Shown here piece after piece: positions 9,959-18,524 of a stretch of DNA of 64,000 nucleotides. The translations under genes were made by a program, and so were the position numbers. How positions within the stretch are numbered: the stretch's first letter is position 1; each line of letters begins with the position of its first letter. The notes beneath the pieces are model-generated. The model did no database searches. It worked only from the letters and a program-made list of their open reading frames with translations, and was not told where the DNA came from. The DNA is taken from contig NZ_CP108487.1 in NCBI RefSeq assembly GCF_036226525.1, positions 3,100,001 through 3,164,000 of the forward strand. Direction: 5' to 3'. This DNA comes from Kribbella sp. NBC_01245 (GTDB taxonomy: Bacteria; Actinomycetota; Actinomycetes; Propionibacteriales; Kribbellaceae).

Positions 9959-11467
9959 CTAGTGAACCGGCGCGGGCTGTCCACCAGCGGTCTCCGACAC
10001 GCCATCGTCGTTCAGCGAGTCGACCAGCACATCGACATCGGGCCTGCGCTCGGGCATCAGCAACCCAAGGCCGACGTAGATGATCAAGGAGGTTGCCAGC
10101 GGCAACGCCACCACCAGCGTGACGTCCTTCGACTCGATCCCCCACTTCACCACGGTCCAGACGGCCAGACCGGCGGCCCAGGACGTGATCGCGGCGCGCG
10201 GCCCGGAACGCTTGAACCAGGGCAGCATGCCGAGCATCAACGGGATCGAGATCGGGCCCATCGTCGCGGCCACCAGGTCGACGACGATCTTCAGCACCAC
10301 GCCCTGGCCATTGGTCAGGATCGCGATCAGCATGCTCACGGTGACGAACGTGAAGGTGGTGATCCGGGCGAACTTCAACGCACCCGCATCGCTCAGGTTG
10401 CGCACCTTCTTCACCAGCACCGGGGCGATATCGCGGGTGATGACCGAGGAGATCACGTTCGCGTCGGAGGCGACCATCGCCATCGTGTGCGAGAAGAAGC
10501 CGGCCAGCACGAGGCCGATCAGACCCGACGGCAGCAGCAGCTGGGCGAGCTCGATATACGCCTGCTCGGACTTGCCGAGGTTCGGCACCAGCAGCGGCGC
10601 GGCGCACATCGGGATGAACAGGATCAACGGCCAGACCAGCCACAAACCACTGGAGAGCAAGGCCGATCGCTTCGCCGCGGAACCGGATGGCGCGGCCATG
10701 TAGCGCTGGGCCAGGTTCCACATTCCGCCGTTGTACTCAAAGGTTTTGATGAACAGGAAGGCGATCAGGTACGTACTGGTATACGGACCGGTGAGTGCAT
10801 CGCCATGGCCTTCCGGCAGCTTGTCCCACATCGTCCACAGGGTGGAGATGCCGTCCAGATGCGTGAGTACGCCGATGAACATGGCGATACCGGCCGCGGC
10901 CTGGATGATGAACTGGCCGAAGTCGGTGAGTACGTCGGCCCACAGACCACCGAGGGTCGCGTAGAGCATCGTCACCACGCCGGTGAGCAGAATGCCCCAG
11001 CGCATCGGCACACCCGTGAAACCGTTCAGCAGGATGGCGATCGCGACCCACTTGGCGGCGATGTCGACCACCTTGAGGGTGGCGCCGCTGTACGCGAGCA
11101 CCTGCTGGGTGGGCAGGTTATAGCGTCGCGCCAGGTATTCCAGCGGCGAGACGACACCGTGTTTGGACCGCAGCCGGTTCCATCTGGCGGCGAACAGGAA
11201 CGCGCCGATACCGACGCCGACGCCGATCGAAACCGCCCACCAGACGTAGACGGTGATGCCGTAGTCGTACGCGACGGCGGCGAACGCGACGAACATGACG
11301 GCGCTGTAACCGGACATGTGATGGGAGATCCCCGACAGCCACCACGGGATTCTGCCCCCGGTGGTGAAGTAGTCGACGATCGTCTTGATCTTCGTGCGGG
11401 ACCACACGCCGATCAGCACCATCAGCACGAAATAGCCGGCCAGCACCGACCAGTCGAGGGCTGTCAT
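9959..11467 (-). CDS. Sodium:solute symporter (SSS family), probably for uronates
   Basis: A 502-residue inner-membrane transporter with about 13 hydrophobic segments. The N-terminus DWSVLAGYFVLMVLIGVWS and the segment TGGRIPWWLSGISHHMSGYSA match the SSS/SLC5 fold, whose members import sugars, organic acids or vitamins with sodium. GAGGAG lies four bases before ATG 11467. It is divergent from kduI-kduD-iclR, and the two promoters share a long conserved layout, so the likely cargo is an unsaturated or keto-deoxy uronate from pectin-like polymers. The cargo is inference from context. Confidence 0.85.
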   Translation of the reverse strand: MTALDWSVLAGYFVLMVLIGVWSRTKIKTIVDYFTTGGRIPWWLSGISHHMSGYSAVMFVAFAAVAYDYGITVYVWWAVSIGVGVGIGAFLFAARWNRLRSKHGVVSPLEYLARRYNLPTQQVLAYSGATLKVVDIAAKWVAIAILLNGFTGVPMRWGILLTGVVTMLYATLGGLWADVLTDFGQFIIQAAAGIAMFIGVLTHLDGISTLWTMWDKLPEGHGDALTGPYTSTYLIAFLFIKTFEYNGGMWNLAQRYMAAPSGSAAKRSALLSSGLWLVWPLILFIPMCAAPLLVPNLGKSEQAYIELAQLLLPSGLIGLVLAGFFSHTMAMVASDANVISSVITRDIAPVLVKKVRNLSDAGALKFARITTFTFVTVSMLIAILTNGQGVVLKIVVDLVAATMGPISIPLMLGMLPWFKRSGPRAAITSWAAGLAVWTVVKWGIESKDVTLVVALPLATSLIIYVGLGLLMPERRPDVDVLVDSLNDDGVSETAGGQPAPVH

Positions 11468-11512
11468 GACACTCCTCACGAGCAGGCTGAGACCCCAGAC
11501 GGGGTGACCAGA

Positions 11513-11541
11513 AGGTTCCATCTGTCAGAATCTGGTGTCAA
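11513..11541 (-). promoter_or_regulatory. Promoter/operator of the symporter gene
   Basis: On the minus strand TTGACA (11541-11536), 17 bases, then GAACCT (11518-11513). The 30-base string beginning TTGACACCAG and ending GAACCTT agrees with the divergent kduI promoter at both ends, with a GATTC-N9-GAACC half-dyad inside. A longer dyad GTTCCATCT/AGATGGAAC (11515-11523, 11543-11551) overlaps it. Confidence 0.55.
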
Positions 11542-11610
11542 TAGATGGAACTGATTCGATCGACAACCACCGCTCAGCCGCCCTGGTTGCGCACGAAACG
11601 CGGACGGCGT

Positions 11611-11639
11611 TTGACACCAGGTTCCGCCTGGTAGAACCT
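11611..11639 (+). promoter_or_regulatory. Promoter/operator of kduI, probably leaderless
   Basis: TTGACA at 11611-11616, 17 bases, then GAACCT (11634-11639). GTG of kduI begins seven bases after this, at the expected transcription start, and no ribosome site precedes it, so the mRNA may be leaderless. GGTTC-N9-GAACC (11620-11638) is an exact dyad in the spacer, a good candidate site for the IclR regulator encoded downstream. Confidence 0.55.
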
Positions 11640-11645
11640 TGTTCT

Positions 11646-12485
11646 GTGACTGATCTCGAGGTTCGCCATGCCACGCATCCGGACCAGGTGCCCGGGTTCG
11701 ACACCGCCGCGCTGCGCCGCGCCTACCTGGTCGAGCGGTTGCTCACCGACGACGAGGTGACCGCCGTGCTCACCCACCACGACCGGATCGTGCTGGCCGG
11801 TGCCCGCCCGGTGAACGGCCCGCTCACGCTCGGCACCTGGCCGGAGCTGCGCAGCGAGTTCTTCCTGGAGCGCCGCGAGGCCGGCATCGTGAACGTCGGC
11901 GGCGCGGGCACGATCACCATCGACGGCACCAAGTACGACCTTGCCAACGGCGCCTGCCTGTACGCCGGACGCGGTTCAAGCGAGGTCACTTTCGAATCCG
12001 CGAGCGCCTCCGAACCGGCGGACTTCTACATCTTCTCGGCCACGGCGCACACCTCGTATCCGACGACGCTGGTCGCACCCGGCGAGGGCAACCGCCTCGA
12101 GCTCGGCGACCAGCAGACCTCGAACCGCCGGACCATCAACCAGTACATCCACGCGAACGGCGTGCAGAGCTGCCAGGTCGTGCTGGGTGTCACCACGCTC
12201 CACCCGGGCAGCACTTGGAACACGATGCCCGCGCACACGCATGACCGCCGGACCGAGTGCTACCTCTACTTCGGACTGCCCGAGACCGAGCGCGTCGTAC
12301 ATCTGCTGGGTGAGCCGGACGAGACCCGCCATCTGCTGATCGCGGACCGCCAGGCCGTCATCTCCCCCAGCTGGTCGATCCACTCCGGCGTCGGCACCGC
12401 GGCGTACAGCTTCGTCTGGGCGATGGCCGGCGAGAACCAGGCTTTCACCGATATGGACGGCGTCGACGTCCAGGATCTTCGGTGA
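11646..12485 (+). CDS. kduI: 5-dehydro-4-deoxy-D-glucuronate isomerase
   Basis: A 279-residue cupin-fold isomerase that turns 5-keto-4-deoxyuronate into 2,5-diketo-3-deoxygluconate in pectin and glycosaminoglycan catabolism. GTG 11646 gives the standard N-terminus VTDLEVRHATHPDQV and the usual family length; the frame is open to 11535, but that extension is not family-like. Zinc ligands are visible in MPAHTHDRRTECYLYF (two His and Glu), with the later His in WSIHSGVGT. The gene overlaps kduD by four bases. Repression by the IclR protein is likely from the operator-like dyad over its promoter. Confidence 0.93.
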   Translation: MTDLEVRHATHPDQVPGFDTAALRRAYLVERLLTDDEVTAVLTHHDRIVLAGARPVNGPLTLGTWPELRSEFFLERREAGIVNVGGAGTITIDGTKYDLANGACLYAGRGSSEVTFESASASEPADFYIFSATAHTSYPTTLVAPGEGNRLELGDQQTSNRRTINQYIHANGVQSCQVVLGVTTLHPGSTWNTMPAHTHDRRTECYLYFGLPETERVVHLLGEPDETRHLLIADRQAVISPSWSIHSGVGTAAYSFVWAMAGENQAFTDMDGVDVQDLR

Positions 12486-13231
12486 CGTTCTCCCTGCTCG
12501 GCCGGACCGCCCTCGTCACCGGCGCCAGGCGGGGTATCGGCGCGGCCATCGCGGCGGGGCTCGCCGAAGCGGGCGCGGACCTGGTGCTGATGGCGCGTGA
12601 CGACGCGCTCGAGGACACGCTGGCCGCGATCAAGGCCCACGGGCAGGACGCGACCGTGGTGACCGCGGACTTCGCCGATCCGGCCGAGGTCGAGAGCGTC
12701 TGTACGGCGCTGGCGAAGTCCCGGCCGATCGACATCCTGGTCAACAACGCGGGCACGATCCGTCGGGGGCCTGCGGCAACGACCTCGGCGGCCGACTGGC
12801 AGCACGTGCTCGACGTCAATCTGAACTCCACCTGGGCCGTGACCCGGCCGATCGGCGCGGCGATGCTCGAACGTGGTGCGGGCAAGATCATCACGATCGC
12901 GTCGTTGCTCAGCTTCCAGGGTGGTATCACCGTGCCGGCCTACACCGCCAGCAAGCACGCTGTCGCCGGGCTGACCAAGGCGCTCGCGAACGAGTGGGGG
13001 CCGTGCGGCATCCAGGTCAACGCGATCGCCCCTGGGTATATCGCGACCGACAATACGACCGAGCTCAGGGCTGACGCCGAGCGCGAGGCGGGAATCCGCG
13101 ATCGTATTCCGGCCGGTCGCTGGGGTACACCGGAAGATCTCGTCGGCGCGGCCGTGTTCCTCGCGTCGAGCGCCTCGGATTACGTGAACGGCCATATCCT
13201 CGCGGTCGATGGCGGGTGGCTGGCCCGCTAG
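12482..13231 (+). CDS. kduD: 2-dehydro-3-deoxy-D-gluconate 5-dehydrogenase (SDR)
   Basis: A 249-residue short-chain dehydrogenase that reduces the KduI product to 2-keto-3-deoxygluconate. It has the nucleotide loop TGARRGIG (residues about 13-20), NNAG, the catalytic Ser in IASLLS, and YTASK with catalytic Tyr and Lys. GTG 12482 overlaps the kduI stop, so translation is coupled. The identity as KduD rests on the SDR family plus the tight pairing with kduI. Kinase and aldolase genes to finish the route (kdgK, kdgA) are not in the window. Confidence 0.88.
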   Translation: MTFSLLGRTALVTGARRGIGAAIAAGLAEAGADLVLMARDDALEDTLAAIKAHGQDATVVTADFADPAEVESVCTALAKSRPIDILVNNAGTIRRGPAATTSAADWQHVLDVNLNSTWAVTRPIGAAMLERGAGKIITIASLLSFQGGITVPAYTASKHAVAGLTKALANEWGPCGIQVNAIAPGYIATDNTTELRADAEREAGIRDRIPAGRWGTPEDLVGAAVFLASSASDYVNGHILAVDGGWLAR

Positions 13232-13264
13232 ACCGTAGGCATGATTTGGGAAGGAAGTGTCAGG

Positions 13265-14029
13265 ATGAGCACCATGAGTTCACCTTCGGCCATCGACAAG
13301 ACGCTGATGGTGCTCGACGCCGTCCTCGAGCACTCCCGGTTCACCGACGTGGTGAACGCGACCGGTCTGGCCAAGTCGACCGTGCACCGGATCATGGCCT
13401 CACTCGTCGAGCACGAGTTCGTCGCGCAGGCGGAGGACGGGTCGTATCACCCTGGTCCGAAGGCGCTGCGGCTCGCCGGGCATGCGCTGACGAATGTCGA
13501 TCTTGCGACCGTGGCGCGGCCGGTATTGGCGGATCTCGTTGCGCAGACGCGGTGCACGGTGCATGTGGGGTTGCTGAACGGCGATGAGGCGATCTACGTC
13601 GCGCGGCTGGACGGGCCGAAGCCGTACCGGATGCCGTCGCGGGTCGGTAAGGCGTTTTGGCTGCACTGCACCGGCATCGGGAAGGCGCTGCTGGCCGAAC
13701 AGACCGACGAAACGATCGACGCACTGGTCCATCGGACTGGTCTACCTGCGCGCACACCGCTCACCCACACCACCGCGACCGCCCTCAAGGCCGACCTCGC
13801 CCAAGTCCGTGAACGTGGGTATGCGTTGGACGACGAGGAGAATGAGCCCGGCATCCGCTGCGTCGCCTCGGTCATCCACGACCACACCGGTACGGCGATC
13901 GCGGCCGTGAGCATCTCCACGCTCTCCCTCGAACAATCAATCGCCCAAGTCGCCCTCATGGCCCCCGCCGCCATCGAGGCAGCCCGCAAAATCTCCGCCG
14001 CCCTCGGCTACCGCGAACCCACCCCGTAA
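13265..14029 (+). CDS. IclR-family transcriptional regulator of the kdu block
   Basis: A 254-residue regulator with an N-terminal winged helix (SAIDKTLMVLDAVLEH to STVHRIMASLVEHEF) and a C-terminal IclR effector domain (RVGKAFWLHCTGIGKALLA, then EENEPGIRCVASVI and AAVSIST). ATG 13265 has GGAAGGAAG six bases upstream. It is the last gene of the kduI-kduD-iclR group, 33 bases after kduD. The family includes KdgR of pectin-degrading bacteria, so binding of 2-keto-3-deoxygluconate or a related acid and control of both divergent promoters is a reasonable inference. Confidence 0.88.
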   Translation: MSTMSSPSAIDKTLMVLDAVLEHSRFTDVVNATGLAKSTVHRIMASLVEHEFVAQAEDGSYHPGPKALRLAGHALTNVDLATVARPVLADLVAQTRCTVHVGLLNGDEAIYVARLDGPKPYRMPSRVGKAFWLHCTGIGKALLAEQTDETIDALVHRTGLPARTPLTHTTATALKADLAQVRERGYALDDEENEPGIRCVASVIHDHTGTAIAAVSISTLSLEQSIAQVALMAPAAIEAARKISAALGYREPTP

Positions 14030-14082
14030 ACCCCGCCACCACCAGCCGGATCGGCACCCCCTCAGCCCAGGCGACCCCACGC

Positions 14083-14384
14083 CAACACCGGCACCACTGA
14101 CGCGATCGGCACCCCCAAGCCCTGCGTCGATTTGCCTGGATTTGACCGCTGGATTGACCTCGGTGATGCCAATGAACTCCGCGCGGTCAAATCCTGGCAA
14201 ATGGACGCTAAACGTGCGCCCCGCATCACGTCTTCCCGGGCTCGGCACTAGCGTCGGTTTGCCAGGATTTGACCGCGCGGAGTGGTTCCGTCGGATGACT
14301 AGCACTCCCAGCGGTCAAATCCAGGCAAATCGACGCAGGGCTTAGGGGGTGCCGGTCGCGTCAGGGGTGCCGGTGTTGGCGGGG
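14083..14384. repeat. Nested double-hairpin repeat, copy 3 (about 300 bp)
   Basis: An outer perfect 35-bp inverted repeat (14118-14152 with 14308-14342, beginning AGCCCTGCGTCGATTTG) encloses an inner pair (14175-14209 with 14250-14284; three mismatches in the first 34 positions). Each half is also a hairpin: 14124-14208 and 14251-14337. Outside, the match continues as CCAACACCGGCACC and GACGCG words to about 14083 and 14384. It fills the space between the converging iclR and acetyltransferase genes. The arm core matches the hairpins at 970, 3294, 4813 and 4966. Confidence 0.9.
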
Positions 14385-14418
14385 TTTGGGGGTGTCGATC
14401 GCGTGAGTGGTGGCGTGG

Positions 14419-15348
14419 TCAGAGCGGATAAGTCAGCCAGCCGCCGACGTCTTGGCGGCCGGATTGGGTGGCGGCGTGGAGGGCGCCTTTGTTGTTGGCG
14501 TGGATGGTGCCGATTAGGACGCGGGATTGGTCCGGGAGAGCCCGCGCCAAGAGGGTGCTGACGGACGCGCCCAGGCCGCGGCCGCGGAAACCTGGCGCGA
14601 GGATGACATCCCGGACGACGTACGCCGATAACCCCAACGTGTCCTCGCCGCCATCCAAAGCCGCCGAATAGCCGGCCCACACCCCGTCGACCTCCACGTT
14701 GAACAGCAGGCCCTCGTCCGCGCTCTCCTGGAGCTCATCGCGACTGGAAATCGACGCCTGCTCCACATGCCGAGGATGCGCCCGGTCCACAGCGTCGTAC
14801 GCCGCCTGAGCATCCTCGTAATGCCTCAGATCCGTAGCCGGCGTAAGCGCCAACCCCGCCGGCACCTCCCCCACCCGCAACACCTCAATCGGTGCAGCCA
14901 GGAACCGCCTATCCGGCTCAGTACCCGCAATAGCCCCCACAGGCTGCGAACTCCACAAGCGAAGGTACGACGGCTTATGAACCGCATAGTGCTCCACAGC
15001 AGCAGCCGCCAACCCAGCCAGATCCCCGACCTCTAACGCACGACTCAACGTAGAAGCATCCACAAACGGCTTACTCGGATCCATCCCCTCGAACCGCATG
15101 CTGAACATCGCGCACTGATCAGCTCGCACCTGCACCCAGTGGTTCAGCATGCTCCGTACCGGAGTCCCCGGCGCCATCTTCGCGATCCGCGCCGCCGCGA
15201 TCCCCGGATCCGCGGCCAGCTCGACCTCGGTGCCCTCATGCATCGCGCTCAGGTTCTCAAGCCGCGCGGCATCATCCAGCCACGTCCGCGTCACCGGATG
15301 CTGCCGCGCCAACGTGTACTCCGCCAACTCACGCCCACTGGGGATCAT
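14419..15348 (-). CDS. GNAT-family N-acetyltransferase
   Basis: A 309-residue protein. The C-terminal half holds a GNAT domain: the acetyl-CoA loop is VRDVILAPGFRGRGLGASVSTLLA in pieces (the R-G-x-G-L/A signature GFRGRGLG) near residue 255, followed by IGTIHANNKGALHAATQSGR. The N-terminal half looks like a degenerate second GNAT copy or a substrate domain. The substrate is unknown. ATG 15348 is the only convincing start. It converges on iclR across the nested palindrome. Confidence 0.8.
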   Translation of the reverse strand: MIPSGRELAEYTLARQHPVTRTWLDDAARLENLSAMHEGTEVELAADPGIAAARIAKMAPGTPVRSMLNHWVQVRADQCAMFSMRFEGMDPSKPFVDASTLSRALEVGDLAGLAAAAVEHYAVHKPSYLRLWSSQPVGAIAGTEPDRRFLAAPIEVLRVGEVPAGLALTPATDLRHYEDAQAAYDAVDRAHPRHVEQASISSRDELQESADEGLLFNVEVDGVWAGYSAALDGGEDTLGLSAYVVRDVILAPGFRGRGLGASVSTLLARALPDQSRVLIGTIHANNKGALHAATQSGRQDVGGWLTYPL

Positions 15349-15461
15349 CCGGTCACCCTAAAAGGCTTCGAGGCCATTGCCGGTAGGTGATGGGAGGGCT
15401 ACCATCCGTAATTGTTAGGTAAGTTGCCTAATGATTGCGCTTCCCGCCCAGGAGCCGCCGG

Positions 15462-18400
15462 ATGAGACCATTTCGTGCGTTGACCGCACTCGCCCTCGTC
15501 ATTCTCGTCGGCGCGGCTGTGCCGTCGACGTCTGCCGCCCAGCCCACCGCCGTCACCGTGATCGCCGGGTCCGCGACCCCGATCAACGGATTCCTGTTGC
15601 AGACCTCCGCCCAGATCAGCGACGACGCCGCCGTGACCAAACCAGGCTTCCCGACCGGCGGCTGGATGCCGATCGGGCCGCGCTCGACCGTGTTCGCCGG
15701 CCTGCTGCAGAACGGCCGCTACCCCGACCCGTTCTTCTCGACCAACATGAAGAACGTCGACCGCACCCAGTTCAACGTGCCCTGGTGGTACCGCGCCGAG
15801 CTCCAACTCGAGAGCACCACCGAGCGCACCTACCTCGACTTCAGCGGCGTCCTCTCCCGGGCCGACGTCTGGGTCAACGGCACGCTCGTCGCGACCAAGG
15901 CCCAGGTCGCCGGCGCGTACACCCGGCACGATCTCGACATCACCGCCCACGTCCGCACCGGCAGCAACCTGGTCGCGTTCAAGGTCTACCCGAACGACCC
16001 GAACCGGGACCTGACGATGGGCTGGATCGACTGGGCGCAAACCCCGCCCGACCAGAACATGGGCCTGGTCCGCGACATCGTCGTACGACGTAGTGGCCCG
16101 GTCGCCCTCCGAGGTGCGCGCGTGCTCACCAATCTGGCGATGCCCAGCCTCAACCACGCCGACCTCACGGTGAAGGCCGATGTCCGCAACGACTCGGCCA
16201 ACGCCGTACAGACCGTCGTCGCCGGAACCGTCGCGGGTGTGCCGATCACGCAGACCGTCTCGCTCGCCGCGCGCGAGAAGAAGACGATCACGTTCGGCGC
16301 GGTCGGACTCGACAATCCGAACGTCTGGTGGCCCGCTGGGATGGGAGGCCAGCACCTTTACGAGCTGAGTCTGACCGCGAGTGTCGCCGGTACGACGTCC
16401 GACTCGGCGCGGACCAACTTCGGCGTACGGGACGTGAAGGCCCCGCTCAACAGCAGTGGCGGCCGTGCGTACAGCGTCAATGGCAGGCCGCTGCTCGTCC
16501 GCGGCGGCGGTTGGTCGCCCGACCTGTTCCTGCGATGGGACGCAAAGTATGCCGAGGACAAGCTCAAGTACGTACTGGATCTCGGGCTGAACACCGTCCG
16601 GCTCGAAGGTCACATCGAACCCGACGACTTCTTCGACATGGCGGACCGGCTGGGCGTGCTGACGATGCCGGGCTGGGAGTGCTGCGACAAGTGGGAGGGC
16701 CACGTCAACGGCAGCGAGTCCGGTGACACGTGGGTCGCCGAGGACTACGTGATCGCGAAGGCCTCGATGGTCGGCGAAGCGGCCCGGCTGCGGAACCACC
16801 CGAGCGTCATCTCGTTCCACATCGGCAGCGACTTCCCGCCGGACGCGACGATCGAGCGGAACTACCTGGACGCGCTGCGCGCCGAGGACTGGCCGACGCC
16901 GGTCATCCCGGTCGCGTCGAACAAGTCGTCCCCGCAGCTCGGTAGTTCCGGGATGAAGATGAACGGGCCGTACGACTGGGTCCCGCCGGGCTACTGGTAC
17001 GACAAGGCGCACACGAGTGGAGGCGCCTACAGCTTCAACTCCGAGACAAGCGCCGGCCCGGACATCCCGACCATGGACACGTTGCAACGGATGATGACGG
17101 CCGCCGAGCTCGACGTACTTTGGAAGAACCCGAATGCCAGCCAGTACCACCGATCGTCCTCGTCGACGTTCGGCAACCTGCGGATCTTCGGGAACGCCCT
17201 CAGCGGCCGGTACGGCGCTCCGACCAGCCTGGACGACTACGTCCGCAAGGCGCAGCTCGCGCAGTACGAGAACGTGCGGGCGGAGTTCGAGTCGCACGCG
17301 CGCAACTTCACCGACAGCTCGAACCCGTCGACCGGGTTGATCTACTGGATGCTCAACAGCCCGTGGACGTCCTTGCACTGGCAGCTCTTCGACGCCTACC
17401 TAGACCAGAACGGCGCGTACTACGGCGCGAAGAAGGCGAACGAGCCGCTGCACATCCAGTACTCGAACGACACCAAGTCGGTCGTAGTCATCAACCAGAA
17501 CCACGCCACGGCGAACGGCCTCACCGCCACGGCAAAGGTCTACAACACCGACGGCACGCAGAAGTTCTCCCAGACGCAAGCGGTCTCCGTACCTGGCGAC
17601 GGCGGCAAGACCACGGCACTGACGCTCCCGGCCATCACCGGGCTCACCACGACGTACTTGGTGAAGCTCACCCTCACGGACTCCACCGGCCAAGAGGTCA
17701 GCCGCAACGTCTACTGGCTGTCTACGCAGCCCGACACCATCGACTGGAACAAGTCGCAGTGGTACTACACCCCCACTAAGACCTATGCCGACCTGTCGGG
17801 GCTAAAGAACCTACCCGCGGCAACGATCAGCACCCAGGCCAGTACGACGAACGCGGCCGACGGTACGACCACGACCACTGTCACTTTGCAGAACACGTCT
17901 ACCGGTACGGCGCCCGCCTTCTACGTCGACGCGCACATCGTCGGAACTGGCGGGAAACCCGTGTTGCCCATCGACTGGACCGACAACGCAGTGAGCCTTT
18001 GGCCGGGTGAATCCACCACGATCAAGGCGACGTACCGTACGTCGGACCTTGCCGGCGCCTCCCCCTCGGTACGCGTCTCCGGCTGGAACACCGGCACCCA
18101 AACCGTCCCGGGCAACGGCGGCGGCGGGCCCGGCCCGTCCCCGGTCGTGTACGAGGCAGAGGACGGCGTGATCAGCCAAGGCGCGGTCGAATCGAACCAC
18201 GCGGGCTTCACCGGGCGCGGCTTCGTCAACCTCGACAACGTCACCGGCAGCGCGCTCGAATGGACGGTCAACGCCACCACGGCAGGCCCGGCGGACGTCG
18301 TACTCCGCTATGCCAACGGCACCATGGTGAGCCGGCCGATGGACGTTCTGGTCAACGGGGTCAGCGCAGCACAGGCGGTCGCCTTCGGTGGCACCGGCGC

Positions 18401-18518
18401 CTGGTCTAGCTGGCAGACCAAGGCGGTCCGGCTCAACCTGGTTGCCGGTAGCAACAAGATCAAGGTGGTCGCGACCACGGCGAACGGCGGGCCGAACCTG
18501 GACAGCCTTACGCGGTGA
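15462..18518 (+). CDS. csxA: Secreted exo-beta-D-glucosaminidase, GH2 with CBM35
   Basis: A 1018-residue secreted enzyme that removes glucosamine from the non-reducing end of chitosan oligomers. A signal peptide (MRPFRALTALALVILVGAAV, cut near TSAA) is followed by GH2 sugar-binding, immunoglobulin-like and TIM-barrel domains. The motif TNMKNVDRTQFNVPWWYR is typical of CsxA. Candidate catalytic residues are Asp457 in HIGSDFPP and Glu528 in FNSETSAGP; their 71-residue spacing matches Asp469/Glu541 of Amycolatopsis CsxA. A C-terminal CBM35 begins VVYEAEDGVISQG. AGGAG lies seven bases before ATG 15462. The 3' end abuts the convergent MFS gene. Confidence 0.88.
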   Translation: MRPFRALTALALVILVGAAVPSTSAAQPTAVTVIAGSATPINGFLLQTSAQISDDAAVTKPGFPTGGWMPIGPRSTVFAGLLQNGRYPDPFFSTNMKNVDRTQFNVPWWYRAELQLESTTERTYLDFSGVLSRADVWVNGTLVATKAQVAGAYTRHDLDITAHVRTGSNLVAFKVYPNDPNRDLTMGWIDWAQTPPDQNMGLVRDIVVRRSGPVALRGARVLTNLAMPSLNHADLTVKADVRNDSANAVQTVVAGTVAGVPITQTVSLAAREKKTITFGAVGLDNPNVWWPAGMGGQHLYELSLTASVAGTTSDSARTNFGVRDVKAPLNSSGGRAYSVNGRPLLVRGGGWSPDLFLRWDAKYAEDKLKYVLDLGLNTVRLEGHIEPDDFFDMADRLGVLTMPGWECCDKWEGHVNGSESGDTWVAEDYVIAKASMVGEAARLRNHPSVISFHIGSDFPPDATIERNYLDALRAEDWPTPVIPVASNKSSPQLGSSGMKMNGPYDWVPPGYWYDKAHTSGGAYSFNSETSAGPDIPTMDTLQRMMTAAELDVLWKNPNASQYHRSSSSTFGNLRIFGNALSGRYGAPTSLDDYVRKAQLAQYENVRAEFESHARNFTDSSNPSTGLIYWMLNSPWTSLHWQLFDAYLDQNGAYYGAKKANEPLHIQYSNDTKSVVVINQNHATANGLTATAKVYNTDGTQKFSQTQAVSVPGDGGKTTALTLPAITGLTTTYLVKLTLTDSTGQEVSRNVYWLSTQPDTIDWNKSQWYYTPTKTYADLSGLKNLPAATISTQASTTNAADGTTTTTVTLQNTSTGTAPAFYVDAHIVGTGGKPVLPIDWTDNAVSLWPGESTTIKATYRTSDLAGASPSVRVSGWNTGTQTVPGNGGGGPGPSPVVYEAEDGVISQGAVESNHAGFTGRGFVNLDNVTGSALEWTVNATTAGPADVVLRYANGTMVSRPMDVLVNGVSAAQAVAFGGTGAWSSWQTKAVRLNLVAGSNKIKVVATTANGGPNLDSLTR

Positions 18519-18524
18519 CGGTCC

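Noticed and set aside
11535..11645. Longer N-terminus for KduI
   Set aside because: The extra 37 codons cover the promoter and dyad, and the family length fits GTG 11646.
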